From Sneathiella chinensis (GTDB lineage: Bacteria > Pseudomonadota > Alphaproteobacteria > Sneathiellales > Sneathiellaceae), in the NCBI RefSeq assembly GCF_012720115.1, contig NZ_VNWN01000002.1, forward strand, positions 1,178,001 through 1,242,000: 64,000 nucleotides of DNA, given 5' to 3'. A model generated the notes under the pieces. It made no database searches. It was not told the origin of the DNA and was given only the letters and a program-made list of their open reading frames with translations. How positions within the stretch are numbered: position 1 is the stretch's first letter; every line of letters begins with the position of its first letter. The position numbers were made by a program, and so were the translations under genes. Below are positions 53,108 through 61,039 of the stretch, in pieces.

Positions 53108-54075
53108 GTGAACATATTTTGAGAGCCTACTGCCTTGACGGACAAGGCGGGGCTGAAGCCGTGGCGCCGTCCGGGATCAGGGCGGCACTGGACGGGGATA
53201 AACCTGTCTGGGTGCATCTGGATGCGGGACATCCGGATACCGAAGACTGGATGAACCGGGAAATCCCCTTTTTGGACCCGCATATCGTGGCAGCACTGGT
53301 GGCCGATGAAACACGCCCCCGCATGGCCGAGGCGGGAGGCGGCACCCTGCTGTTCCTGCGCGGTGTCAACCTGAACGAGAATGCCGACCCGGAAGACATG
53401 GTGTCGATCCGACTGTGGGTTGATGGCAAACGGATCATCAGCGCCCGGCGGAGGCGGTTGAAGGCGGTCACGGATATCGATAACAGCCTGAAAGCCGGGA
53501 AGGGGCCGAAGAATACAGGCGATTTCATATGCGACCTGATTTACCGGCTGTTTGAAAGAATGCAGCCCTTCGTCACCCAACTGGATGACGAGACGGACTT
53601 TGTCGAGGAACGCCTGTTGGATGGTGCTGACCCGTCCCTTCGCGAGGCCATTGTCAATGTGCGGATGCAGGCAATCCGGTTCCGTCGCTATATGGCCCCG
53701 CAACGGGATGCCATCGGGCAGCTTCGCATGAGCGAGCCGGGCTGGATGACCGAAAAGCATCTTCGCCACCTGACGGAAAGCCATAACCATGTCACCCGGT
53801 ATGTGGAAGATCTGGACGCCATTCGGGAGCGGTCCCAGATTATCAAGGACGAAATCGCCAACGTGCTGGCGGATCGTCTGAACAAGAACATGTATGTGCT
53901 GTCGGTTATTGCCGCGATTTTCCTGCCTTTGGGTTTTTTAACCGGTTTATTGGGGATTAACGTTGGCGGCATTCCGGGGGCGGAAAACCAGCTTTCCTTC
54001 TGGATATTCTGCGCCATCCTGATTGCGCTGGTCGGGTTGCAGGTGTGGCTGTTCAGAAAGCTGAAATGGTTCTGA
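53104..54075 (+). CDS. zntB: CorA-family cation transporter, ZntB-like
   Basis: Encodes 323 residues. The cytoplasmic funnel domain (about 1-260) contains KPVWVHLDAGHPDTEDW and RRYMAPQRDAIGQLRMS; two C-terminal helices follow. The pore motif reads GINVGGIPG near residue 282 instead of the GMN of Mg-selective CorA, as in ZntB zinc transporters. It ends with a basic tail (FRKLKWF). Translation is coupled to MscS. Zinc as the ion is inferred from the subfamily motif. Confidence 0.88.
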   Translation: MSEHILRAYCLDGQGGAEAVAPSGIRAALDGDKPVWVHLDAGHPDTEDWMNREIPFLDPHIVAALVADETRPRMAEAGGGTLLFLRGVNLNENADPEDMVSIRLWVDGKRIISARRRRLKAVTDIDNSLKAGKGPKNTGDFICDLIYRLFERMQPFVTQLDDETDFVEERLLDGADPSLREAIVNVRMQAIRFRRYMAPQRDAIGQLRMSEPGWMTEKHLRHLTESHNHVTRYVEDLDAIRERSQIIKDEIANVLADRLNKNMYVLSVIAAIFLPLGFLTGLLGINVGGIPGAENQLSFWIFCAILIALVGLQVWLFRKLKWF

Positions 54076-54079
54076 CGGG

Positions 54080-55165
54080 TCAGTAGCCTGTCATTTCCAG
54101 ATAGCCAACCCCACCAGCGGCCCCGTCAATGCGCACGGGGCCTTCCCAATATCCGAAACTGTTCTCCATCCAGCTTTGCGGGTTCAGGGCCGTGACCGTC
54201 AGGGACAGGCCCTCACCGGGGACGGAGACACGCCATTTTGTCGGGATCTCCCGCCCCGCGACGGTGCTTTTTTCAAGGGGCGTGAAGGACAGGGCTTCCG
54301 GGGCAAGCGGGGCGGCGCTTCCCTCCGTGCTGATCAGGGTGCCGGAAGAATAGGTTTTTCCGTCCGTATGGCGAAGTTGAAACGCCATCAGTTTCCGCCC
54401 ATCCTCCAGATGCAGGGAAAACCAGTCCCACCCGGACTGGTTCTCGGCAAGGGGCTGGGAGCTCCATTCCCGGTCCAGCCATGCCTTGCCCCGAACCGTG
54501 TGTCTTTCGCCGTCAAGGATGATCAGTCCGCTGACCTCATAAAAGGGCTGGCTGTAATAATAGGAAGCCTGACCTTCGTCGGACTTGATGCTGTATCCGC
54601 TGCGCCCGTGACGGATGAGAGGGCCTTTTGCGGTGAGGGTGACATCATATTGATACGTGTCGGACGTGGCCTGTAGCCGGATTTTGTGCAAGAAATCCTT
54701 GGGCGGCACGGACAGCCCGGTCATTTGCCATTGGTCGATCCACGCGGCAAAGGGCGAAAGCGAAACACCAGCTTGCCCCACACCGCCGCGGGCGTACCGC
54801 TCATCGGAATAATGGGTGCTTTTCGTGGTCACGGCACTGTGTCCCAGCCAGAATTGCCGGTTTCCCCATCCCTCTAACGGTTCGGATTGCGGTGTCAGGG
54901 CATTGCGAAACAGGGTCCATTGCAGGCCCATGGGCACACCGTTCTGGTCTTCAAGATTTGCGGTGACATACCACCATTCAATGCGAAAACCGGGATGGGC
55001 GCTGTGATCTTGGGGAAAGGTCAGGGGCTTGTCCGGCAGAACGGTTTCATATCCCGCATCGGGTGTGGTGCCGAGGCCCCCATAGCCTTGCGCGGGCAGG
55101 GACGCCGGTACAAGGGCGACAAGGGTGACAAGGGCCAACAGGACAAGAAGGGGTCTAGCGTTCAT
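54080..55165 (-). CDS. attH: AttH/CrtC-like lipocalin-domain exported protein
   Basis: Encodes 361 residues with a signal peptide (PLLVLLALVTLVALVPA, cleavage near LPAQG). The family motifs are HPGFRIEWWYVTANLEDQ near residue 57, GLQWTLFRNAL near residue 80, FWLGHSAVTT near residue 105, GKAWLDREWSS near residue 228 and GWDWFSLHLEDGRKLMAFQL near residue 247: the AttH / carotenoid 1,2-hydratase fold. The Asp and Trp of LDREWSS are the likely active-site region. It partners the AttEFG-type ABC system upstream and overlaps its permease gene by 11 nt. The ATG at 55165 was used; a TTG at 55171 is possible. Confidence 0.9.
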   Translation of the reverse strand: MNARPLLVLLALVTLVALVPASLPAQGYGGLGTTPDAGYETVLPDKPLTFPQDHSAHPGFRIEWWYVTANLEDQNGVPMGLQWTLFRNALTPQSEPLEGWGNRQFWLGHSAVTTKSTHYSDERYARGGVGQAGVSLSPFAAWIDQWQMTGLSVPPKDFLHKIRLQATSDTYQYDVTLTAKGPLIRHGRSGYSIKSDEGQASYYYSQPFYEVSGLIILDGERHTVRGKAWLDREWSSQPLAENQSGWDWFSLHLEDGRKLMAFQLRHTDGKTYSSGTLISTEGSAAPLAPEALSFTPLEKSTVAGREIPTKWRVSVPGEGLSLTVTALNPQSWMENSFGYWEGPVRIDGAAGGVGYLEMTGY

Positions 55166-57629
55166 CGGCAAAAACCTTCAGCAGTTTTTCAGGTCGGATG
55201 CGATACAGCCTGAGGGCAGGATAGAGGCTGGCGATTAAGGCGGTTAAAAGGGCCAACAGAAATAGGGTCAGCCATTGACCGGGAAACCAGTGCAAGGGAA
55301 GACGCCAACCAAAGGCCTCCACATTGACGATGGCAACCAGACACCACGCCAGCAGCAGACCGAACGGAGCGGCAAAAAGCGCGGTGAAGGCGGCAAGGGA
55401 CAAAGACTTTGCCAGTTCCAGAAAGGCAAGATGTTTTCGCGTTACCCCCATGGCCCAAAGCGGGGCAAGAAAGGGCAACCGTGCCGCACTTAATGACAGA
55501 AGACCTGTCAGCAACGCCGTCCCGGCGACCATCAGGGTCAGGCTGTTCAGGGCGACGGTCACGGCAAAGGTCTTGTCAAAAATGCGCAAGGAATAAGCCT
55601 TGAGGGCGGCCTGATCGGTTATCTGGTCCGGGGTCAGGGCGTATCGGTCGGTGATGTCGGATATCAGCCGGGTATAGCCCTGCCTGTCCGGTTTCGGGTC
55701 CAGATACAGGCCAAACCGGTCCGCCGGAGCATCGGGCCAGAGCGCATCAAAACGATCAATGGCCATCATGATCATGCCCTTCGGATTGCCATAGTCGGGA
55801 AAGATCCCGCTGATTGTGACGGTGCGGGAGCTTGCACCGGGAAGACCGGGAAGCGGGTCGTTCAGGGACAGGTTCATCCGGCGGGCCAGTTGCTCGCTGA
55901 CCAGAACGCCGGTGCCTGCGGCCACCTGTTTCCAATGGTCGGGGGTGGCTTGCAGGAAGGCCCAGTGATCATGGTAGGCCTTGTGATCCTGAAACCCATA
56001 GATTTCCACCGGCCATCCGGCCATAACCTGATCCACCTTTCGAATGGGCAGCAGGGCATTCCCCGCAGAGGTCTGACCAAGGTTCCGTGACAGTTCATTG
56101 GCTTGGTCAGGGTTCAGGCCGTTGATGTACAGATCGGAAACCAGCCTGCTTTCCAGCCAGTCGGTAAAGGTCAGCCGGAAACTTTCAACCATGGTGCCGA
56201 CACCGATATTGACCGAAAGCGCCAGCATCAGGGCCATCAAGGCCATGGACAGGCCCGAAATCTGTTGCCGGCTGTCCGCCCAGAACCATTCCGGCAGGGG
56301 ATGCCGGGCGAGTTTCCCGGCAATGCCCACAAGGATCGACAGAACAAAGGGCAGCAACAGGGCCGCCCCCAGCAGGAGCGCCCCGATCATCACAAAGCCG
56401 CTGACAAGACCGTTAAACAGAAGCGGGACAAGGGCGGCAATTCCGAACAGGAAAACAGACGCCATCGCCTGTCCCCGCAGCCAGTATTTCTGTTGCCGGT
56501 ACCATGTCATGGGGGCGGCAGAGGCCAGAACCGGAAGCCGCCATGCCTTGTGCAGACTGTTTGCAGTTGCCAGAAGGGCACCGGCAAGGCTCATGCCAAG
56601 GCCAAGAAGCCACCAGCCGGGCCCAAGGGACAGGTCGGTGCCGATTGACGCGCCGTAAAGGCCCCGAAGGCTGGCGGCAACATCCGGTAGCAGGGCGGCG
56701 GCGATCAGGTAGCCCATGACCATTCCGATGGCCCCGCCCAAAAGCGCCATGCCCATCAGTTCGGCAATCAGAACCAGTGTCAGTTTTCGGGCCGAAATGC
56801 CGCAGGCGCGCAAGGTTCGGATCAGGGGGCGCCTTTGTTCGAAGGCAAGGCCCGTGGCCGAATGCACCATGAAAAGCCCGACAATGAATGACAGCATCCC
56901 GAAAGCCGTCAGGTTCAGGTGAAAACTGTCTGTCAGGCCATCCATGCTGATCGTTTCCTCGGGCTGGACAATCTTCAAGCCTGCCTCCCTCAGCATGGTC
57001 GGTGAAACATGGGCCAGTGCGGTGGGGTTGGTGGCAACAAGTTTCGAAACAAAGCCCATCCTTTCCAGCACGGCTTGTGCAGGAAACATATCCATGACCA
57101 GAACATCATCCGGCATGGATGGCTGTATTGTCAGGGGGGGAATTCCGTGTTCTGCCAGCATTCGCATGGGGGCAGGCCCGCTGGTCAGAAGGGTGCTCGT
57201 TGCGGGGCTGAGCAAGGTTCGCCCCGGATCAAGGAAGCGGATCAGGTCTTCCGTGGTCTCGCCTACGGTCAGTCCACCCTGATCGCGGGGATAGCTGACA
57301 GGATCAATCCCGATGATGCGAAGGGTTCTGCCTGCAACCTCAATTTTTCCTTCCAGAACGGGGGACACGGAAACACCTGCCCGCCGGAATTCACCAAAGC
57401 GGCTATCGGGAAAATCCGTACCCTTGATGGCCGCAAGGAACGGCAGGGCATCGCCGCCCATCAGGGCCGCGGCCTTGTCATAGCTTTGCCGGGCCTGACT
57501 GTTAATGGCCTGGACCCCGCTCCAGAGGGCGGTGGCGGTAATCAATCCTGCGAACAGGGTCAGGAACTGAAGGGGCCTCCGCCGCCAATAGCCCAGCAGC
57601 GCACGGAGGCACCAGAAGGCGTCCGTCAT
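55155..57629 (-). CDS. FtsX-like ABC permease, fused AttF-AttG type
   Basis: Encodes 824 residues, about twice a single FtsX-domain permease. It starts with one helix (about 17-38) followed by a periplasmic domain; a block of helices between about 235 and 450 contains QRRPLIRTLRACGISARKLT; a second periplasmic domain is followed by helices at about 690-810 with MGVTRKHLAFLELAKSLSLA. This duplicated layout corresponds to AttF and AttG joined, or to the long permeases of LolCDE/MacB-like exporters acting on membrane lipids or lipoproteins. Its start overlaps the ATPase stop by 4 nt (ATGA). Confidence 0.88.
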   Translation of the reverse strand: MTDAFWCLRALLGYWRRRPLQFLTLFAGLITATALWSGVQAINSQARQSYDKAAALMGGDALPFLAAIKGTDFPDSRFGEFRRAGVSVSPVLEGKIEVAGRTLRIIGIDPVSYPRDQGGLTVGETTEDLIRFLDPGRTLLSPATSTLLTSGPAPMRMLAEHGIPPLTIQPSMPDDVLVMDMFPAQAVLERMGFVSKLVATNPTALAHVSPTMLREAGLKIVQPEETISMDGLTDSFHLNLTAFGMLSFIVGLFMVHSATGLAFEQRRPLIRTLRACGISARKLTLVLIAELMGMALLGGAIGMVMGYLIAAALLPDVAASLRGLYGASIGTDLSLGPGWWLLGLGMSLAGALLATANSLHKAWRLPVLASAAPMTWYRQQKYWLRGQAMASVFLFGIAALVPLLFNGLVSGFVMIGALLLGAALLLPFVLSILVGIAGKLARHPLPEWFWADSRQQISGLSMALMALMLALSVNIGVGTMVESFRLTFTDWLESRLVSDLYINGLNPDQANELSRNLGQTSAGNALLPIRKVDQVMAGWPVEIYGFQDHKAYHDHWAFLQATPDHWKQVAAGTGVLVSEQLARRMNLSLNDPLPGLPGASSRTVTISGIFPDYGNPKGMIMMAIDRFDALWPDAPADRFGLYLDPKPDRQGYTRLISDITDRYALTPDQITDQAALKAYSLRIFDKTFAVTVALNSLTLMVAGTALLTGLLSLSAARLPFLAPLWAMGVTRKHLAFLELAKSLSLAAFTALFAAPFGLLLAWCLVAIVNVEAFGWRLPLHWFPGQWLTLFLLALLTALIASLYPALRLYRIRPEKLLKVFADER

Positions 57630-58279
57630 GTGACGCGCCCCCGGTGCAGGGTGACCTGATGGTTCAGGTTGCGGGCCAGGTTGCTGCTGTGAGTGACCAT
57701 CAGCAGGCCGCAGCCGGTTTTCGCAATCAGGTGCAAGGTCAACTCCAGAACCTCATGGGCGGTGGTCTCGTCCAGATTGCCGGTTGGCTCATCCGCAAGC
57801 ACAAGGTCCGGTCTGGCCCCCAATGTCCGGCCAATGGCAACCCGTTGCTGCTGTCCGCCGGAAAGCTGTTCGGGGTAGCGGTCCAGAAGGCCGGACAGGC
57901 CAAGGCTCTCCGCCAGAAAGGCCGACCAGTCGGGGTCATGGCGATTTGACAGGCGGGCCTGAAACGCCAGATTGTCGGCAACGGTCATGCTGGGGATCAG
58001 GTTGAATTGCTGAAAGACGAGCCCCAGCTTTTTCTTGCGAAGGCGGGAGCGTTCCCCATCATTGAACCGGCTAATGTCCTGATCGTCGATGAGGATGGTG
58101 CCGCTATCGGCGCTATCAAGGCCGGCAATCAGATGAAGAAGGGTGCTTTTCCCGCTTCCCGACTCTCCCATCAGGGCCATGCTGTCCCCGCGCTGCAAAT
58201 CCAGATTGACGCCATCCAGAACGATCAGGGGGCCTTGCGGTGTGGGAAAAGTTTTTCGAAGATTGCGAACGGACAGCAT
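57626..58279 (-). CDS. ABC ATPase of the LolD/MacB type (AttE-like)
   Basis: Encodes 217 residues with one ATPase domain: Walker A GESGSGKST near residue 38, Q-loop VFQQFNLIPSMTVADNL near residue 88, signature LSGGQQQRVAIGRTLGA near residue 140, Walker B LVLADEPTGNLD near residue 161 and H-loop VTHSSNLA. This is the phospholipid/lipoprotein-exporter class. It sits 3 nt after the antiporter gene and overlaps the permease gene by 4 nt, so it belongs to the same transcript. Confidence 0.93.
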   Translation of the reverse strand: MLSVRNLRKTFPTPQGPLIVLDGVNLDLQRGDSMALMGESGSGKSTLLHLIAGLDSADSGTILIDDQDISRFNDGERSRLRKKKLGLVFQQFNLIPSMTVADNLAFQARLSNRHDPDWSAFLAESLGLSGLLDRYPEQLSGGQQQRVAIGRTLGARPDLVLADEPTGNLDETTAHEVLELTLHLIAKTGCGLLMVTHSSNLARNLNHQVTLHRGRVT

Positions 58280-58282
58280 GGT

Positions 58283-59476
58283 TTAACCGGTTCCTTCGTC
58301 CGTTTGCGAGGTCTCCGACGGGCTGTCTGCCTTTGACAGGGCAATTTGCGTGACCAGCGGGCCAAAAACCTCAAACAGGATCGTTGTCATGATGGTGACG
58401 GACAGAATGACCTCCCGATAGTCGGGCAGCTTGTTCCCGGCGACCAGTGCCATGCCAACGGCAACCCCGGCCTGCGGCAGCATGGCGGTCCCCATCCAGT
58501 GGCCATAGCTGGCGGGGGCCTTGCCAATCCGGGCGCCAATCCATCCGCCGATAATCCGCGACAAGGTGCGGAGGAAAACAAAGGCCATGATCAGGAAGCC
58601 AAACTCCTGCCAATGCTCCATTTCCAAAGACGCCCCCGCCAACACGAAAAAGAGCATCATGAACGGGCCTTCGATATTCTCGATTTCATGGAAGGGATAG
58701 GTGTGATGGCTGGCGAAGTTGACAACAATCATGCCTGCGACCACACCGGCCAACAGAAAGGAAACACCCAGCCAGACAGACAGGCCCGCACACAGGAAAA
58801 CCACGGCAAGGGCTTCAATCTGCATGGGTTCCCCTTCCTTCAGGCGACCCGTCAGATAGGCAGCGGGAAGCCCGATGCCAGCCCCAACCGCGATGGCCCC
58901 GCCCAGTTCCCACAGCCCTTCCAGAAGAACATCCGTTGTCCCGTTGCCGCCAAGGGCATTGACCCCGACCAGCAGGAAGGAAAAGGCCAGCAATCCCCAC
59001 AGATCGTCAATGGCGACAATCCCCTTGAGGGTGTCGGAAAAGGACCCCTTGTAGCCATATTGCCGGATGACGTCCCGGATGGCTGCGGGGTCTGTGGCCG
59101 CTGCGATCCCGGCCAGCACAAGGGCGAGGGCCGGATCAAACCCGGCAAGGATAAACCCGGCGGAGACCAGAAGAATGGTCACAATGACCACGGAAATTGA
59201 AATGGCCATGATCTGGCGGCCATGGGCCAGCATTTGATCCTTGGTGAGGGAACCGCCCAGCAGAAACGCCACCATGGTGAGGGCGGTTGTGGCCAGCAGG
59301 TCGTACCATCCATCGACTTGCCCGGGAATGATGTTGAAAATGCCGGGGCCTGCCAATACGCCAAACAGGATCAGCAGGGTCACCCGGGGCAGGTGAAAAC
59401 GCCGGGCAATGGCGTCCGTGGCAAGGCCAATTGCGAACAGTCCGCCAAGGGTGAGAAGGGTAATATGTACGTCCAT
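58283..59476 (-). CDS. Cation/proton antiporter (CPA2/KefB-like membrane domain)
   Basis: Encodes 397 residues with about twelve helices. CPA motifs: RRFHLPRVTLLILFGVLAGP near residue 25, LGGSLTKDQMLAHGRQIMA near residue 73, and AGIAAATDPAAIRDVI near residue 120 with the ion-binding Thr-Asp; FFVLAGASLEMEHW near residue 275 follows. It lacks the C-terminal TrkA-N regulatory domain of full KefB/KefC. It is the first protein gene of the leftward operon leading to the AttE-like ABC system; its upstream RNA leader contains a terminator-like hairpin. Confidence 0.9.
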   Translation of the reverse strand: MDVHITLLTLGGLFAIGLATDAIARRFHLPRVTLLILFGVLAGPGIFNIIPGQVDGWYDLLATTALTMVAFLLGGSLTKDQMLAHGRQIMAISISVVIVTILLVSAGFILAGFDPALALVLAGIAAATDPAAIRDVIRQYGYKGSFSDTLKGIVAIDDLWGLLAFSFLLVGVNALGGNGTTDVLLEGLWELGGAIAVGAGIGLPAAYLTGRLKEGEPMQIEALAVVFLCAGLSVWLGVSFLLAGVVAGMIVVNFASHHTYPFHEIENIEGPFMMLFFVLAGASLEMEHWQEFGFLIMAFVFLRTLSRIIGGWIGARIGKAPASYGHWMGTAMLPQAGVAVGMALVAGNKLPDYREVILSVTIMTTILFEVFGPLVTQIALSKADSPSETSQTDEGTG

Positions 59477-59518
59477 TTTAGTGCGCCCGTTGGATGGAAA
59501 ATCGGTAAGTCCCTTTCA

Positions 59519-59547
59519 ACATTACACCCCAGGACAATGAACGGCAA
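59519..59547 (-). promoter_or_regulatory. Possible own promoter of the antiporter operon
   Basis: On the minus strand TTGCCG (59547-59542) and TAATGT (59524-59519) are spaced 17 nt, about 40 nt before the antiporter ATG. It lies downstream of the terminator hairpin, so if real it would let the operon be transcribed independently of the structured RNA. The boxes are only fair matches. Confidence 0.3.
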
Positions 59548-59572
59548 AGGGTTGGGGGATAAATGGACGGGT

Positions 59573-59696
59573 AAAAAGAAGCCCTTGCGGTCCAGGTAAC
59601 GCAAGGGCTTCAGAGTAAGCGCCTGACGGTGCTCACTCGGGGGAGACGGGGGTGCCCGGTGAAAGAGGGAAGGAAACCGGACAAACCCCTTGTCTG
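59573..59696 (-). ncRNA. Candidate structured small RNA or attenuator leader
   Basis: Predicted RNA of about 124 nt starting just after an ECF11-like promoter. Elements in order on the minus strand: (1) GACAA-GGGGT-TTGTC stem (59694-59680); (2) a stem ACCGG/CCGGT-like arm (59680-59656) with a 15-nt C/U-only loop, TTCCTTCCCTCTTTC, able to pair with Shine-Dalgarno sequences; (3) GAGTGAGC/GCTTACTC, 8 bp with one G-U pair and a 10-nt loop (59638-59613); (4) a perfect 12-bp terminator stem GAAGCCCTTGCG/CGCAAGGGCTTC (59611-59578) followed by TTTTT (59577-59573). No ORF with an ATG is inside. It does not match 6S, SRP, RNase P or tmRNA signatures known to me. As it points to the antiporter, a leader role is the alternative. 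Confidence 0.6.
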
Positions 59697-59702
59697 ATAG
59701 TC

Positions 59703-59732
59703 ATATTACGATCAGGTTATGTGTCTGGATCA
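59703..59732 (-). promoter_or_regulatory. ECF11-like (RpoE/ChrR) promoter, leftward
   Basis: TGATCC (59732-59727), an 18-nt spacer, then TAATAT (59708-59703), with CGTAA at 59710-59706. This fits the TGATC-N18-TAA pattern described for Rhodobacter RpoE-dependent promoters. Transcription would begin near 59696 and produce the structured RNA and possibly the antiporter-ABC-lipocalin operon. Confidence 0.65.
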
Positions 59733-59750
59733 CGGATCGCCAAAAATTTT

Positions 59751-59779
59751 TGATCCGATCGCAACTGTCCGGCGTAAAA
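59751..59779 (+). promoter_or_regulatory. ECF11-like (RpoE/ChrR) promoter, rightward
   Basis: TGATCC (59751-59756), an 18-nt spacer, then TAAAA (59775-59779), with CGTAA at 59773-59777. Same architecture and spacing as the leftward promoter 19 bp away. Start near 59785 would leave a leader of about 20 nt containing the GAGG ribosome site of the SDR gene. Confidence 0.7.
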
Positions 59780-59803
59780 GCCATCAAATCAGGTGAGGAA
59801 ACC

Positions 59804-60559
59804 GTGTTGAGCGAGAAACCATCAGTCTGGATCATTGGGGGAAGCTCCGGTATCGGGCGCCATCTGGCGCTGGAACTGGCGGGGCGTGATCAGTCCGTTG
59901 TGGTGAGTGCCCGGCGGCAATCGGCGCTTGAGGAACTGGCGTCCCAAAAGCCGGATCATCTGCGGGCTGTTCCGTTGGACATCGCCGATGAGGAGCAGGT
60001 CCGATCTGTCGCGGACGCCCTGTTCAAGGAGGGGCGCGGCCCGGATTGTGTTATCCTCAATGCCGGGATTTATGAGCCCATGTCCGTGCAAAATTACAGT
60101 GCCGCGCGGGCGAGGAAGGTCATGGATATCAATTATCTTGGCCTCGTGCGGGTGATCGAGGCGGTGCTGCCCCATTTTCAGGCAGAGGGCCGGGGGCATC
60201 TTGTTATCGTGGCATCAGTTGCCGGGTATCAGGGATTGCCGCTGTCCCTTGCCTATGGGCCGAGCAAGGCAGCCTTGATCAATCATTGCGAGGCCTTGCG
60301 GGTGGAACTGGCGGGAACCGATATCCGGGTGCAGGTTGTCAATCCGGGATTTGTGCGGACGCCGCTTACATCAGGGAACCGCTTTCCCATGCCCTTCCTG
60401 ATGGAACCGGAAGAGGCCGCAAGACGGATTGTGCGCGGTATGGCATCCAACCGGTTCGAGATTGCCTTTCCAACACGGTTTGTCTTTCTGCTGAAACTGA
60501 TGAAATTATTGCCATATGCCCTTTCCCTTTATCTTGTAAGGCGAGCGACGAGAAAATGA
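59804..60559 (+). CDS. SDR-family NAD(P)-dependent oxidoreductase
   Basis: Encodes 251 residues from GTG 59804; GAGG lies 5-6 nt upstream, and TTG 59807 is an alternative. The nucleotide loop is VWIIGGSSGIGRHLALELAG; CVILNAGIYEPMS near residue 84 is the NAG motif; the catalytic Ser-Tyr-Lys triad is in VASVAGYQGLPLSLAYGPSK near residue 140. A hydrophobic C-terminal helix (FVFLLKLMKLLPYALSLYLV) suggests membrane association, so the substrate may be lipid-linked. It follows an ECF11-like promoter, and its stop overlaps the next ATG (ATGA). Confidence 0.92.
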   Translation: MLSEKPSVWIIGGSSGIGRHLALELAGRDQSVVVSARRQSALEELASQKPDHLRAVPLDIADEEQVRSVADALFKEGRGPDCVILNAGIYEPMSVQNYSAARARKVMDINYLGLVRVIEAVLPHFQAEGRGHLVIVASVAGYQGLPLSLAYGPSKAALINHCEALRVELAGTDIRVQVVNPGFVRTPLTSGNRFPMPFLMEPEEAARRIVRGMASNRFEIAFPTRFVFLLKLMKLLPYALSLYLVRRATRK

Positions 60560-60999
60560 CCTCTCCGGATATGATTGAAAAGGCCTGTGCAGCCTATGCC
60601 CGGTATTTTGAAACCCTGTCCCCGGAAACGGTTGACGATCTGGATGGGCTGGCCGGTGACGCCCTCTATTTTGAAGACCCTTTCAATCAGGTTCGGGGGC
60701 GGGACAAGGTCAAACAGCTTTTCCGCCAGATGTTCGACCATGTGTCGGACCCGGCTTTTCATGTTTATCCGCCCTATTGGGAAAGCGGCAAAGGGCAGGT
60801 CCTGTTGAAATGGCGCTTTACCGGGCAGAACCGCCATCTTGGCCCCATTGATTTTGTGGGCCTGTCCGAGGTGACGTTCGACGCGGAAGGAAAGATTGTA
60901 TCCCATGTGGATTACTGGGATGCCTCAACCCACTTTTACGCCAAAATCCCCCTGATTGGGGGAATGATCCGGTTCGTGAAACGCCGCATGGCCCTGTAA
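60556..60999 (+). CDS. NTF2/SnoaL-like family protein
   Basis: Encodes 147 residues of the small cone-shaped NTF2 fold: YARYFETLSPETVDDLDGLA, the YFEDPFNQVRGRDKVKQLFR core near residue 37, LLKWRFTGQNRHLGPIDFVG near residue 85, and HVDYWDASTHFYAKIPLIGG near residue 115. This subgroup (often called nuclear transport factor 2 family) is regularly found beside SDR, DUF1365, CFA-like and amine-oxidase genes in ChrR-type stress clusters. Its reaction is not known. It is coupled to the SDR gene by a 4-nt overlap. Confidence 0.85.
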   Translation: MTSPDMIEKACAAYARYFETLSPETVDDLDGLAGDALYFEDPFNQVRGRDKVKQLFRQMFDHVSDPAFHVYPPYWESGKGQVLLKWRFTGQNRHLGPIDFVGLSEVTFDAEGKIVSHVDYWDASTHFYAKIPLIGGMIRFVKRRMAL

Positions 61000-61010
61000 A
61001 GTAAAGGGGG

Positions 61011-61039
61011 CTGACCGGGGCGTCAGTCGTCCCGGTCAG
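61011..61039. terminator. Inverted repeat at the convergent end of NTF2 and CFA genes
   Basis: CTGACCGGG (61011-61019) and CCCGGTCAG (61031-61039) form a perfect 9-bp stem with an 11-nt loop. The right arm covers the stop codon of the CFA-like gene. No T tract on either side. Confidence 0.5.

Noticed and set aside
59573-59696. 6S RNA, SRP RNA, tmRNA or a cobalamin/TPP riboswitch as identity of the structured RNA.
   Set aside because: No SRP GGAAG-AGCAG core, no RNase P or tmRNA motifs, no large central bubble of 6S, and no known riboswitch consensus could be placed.
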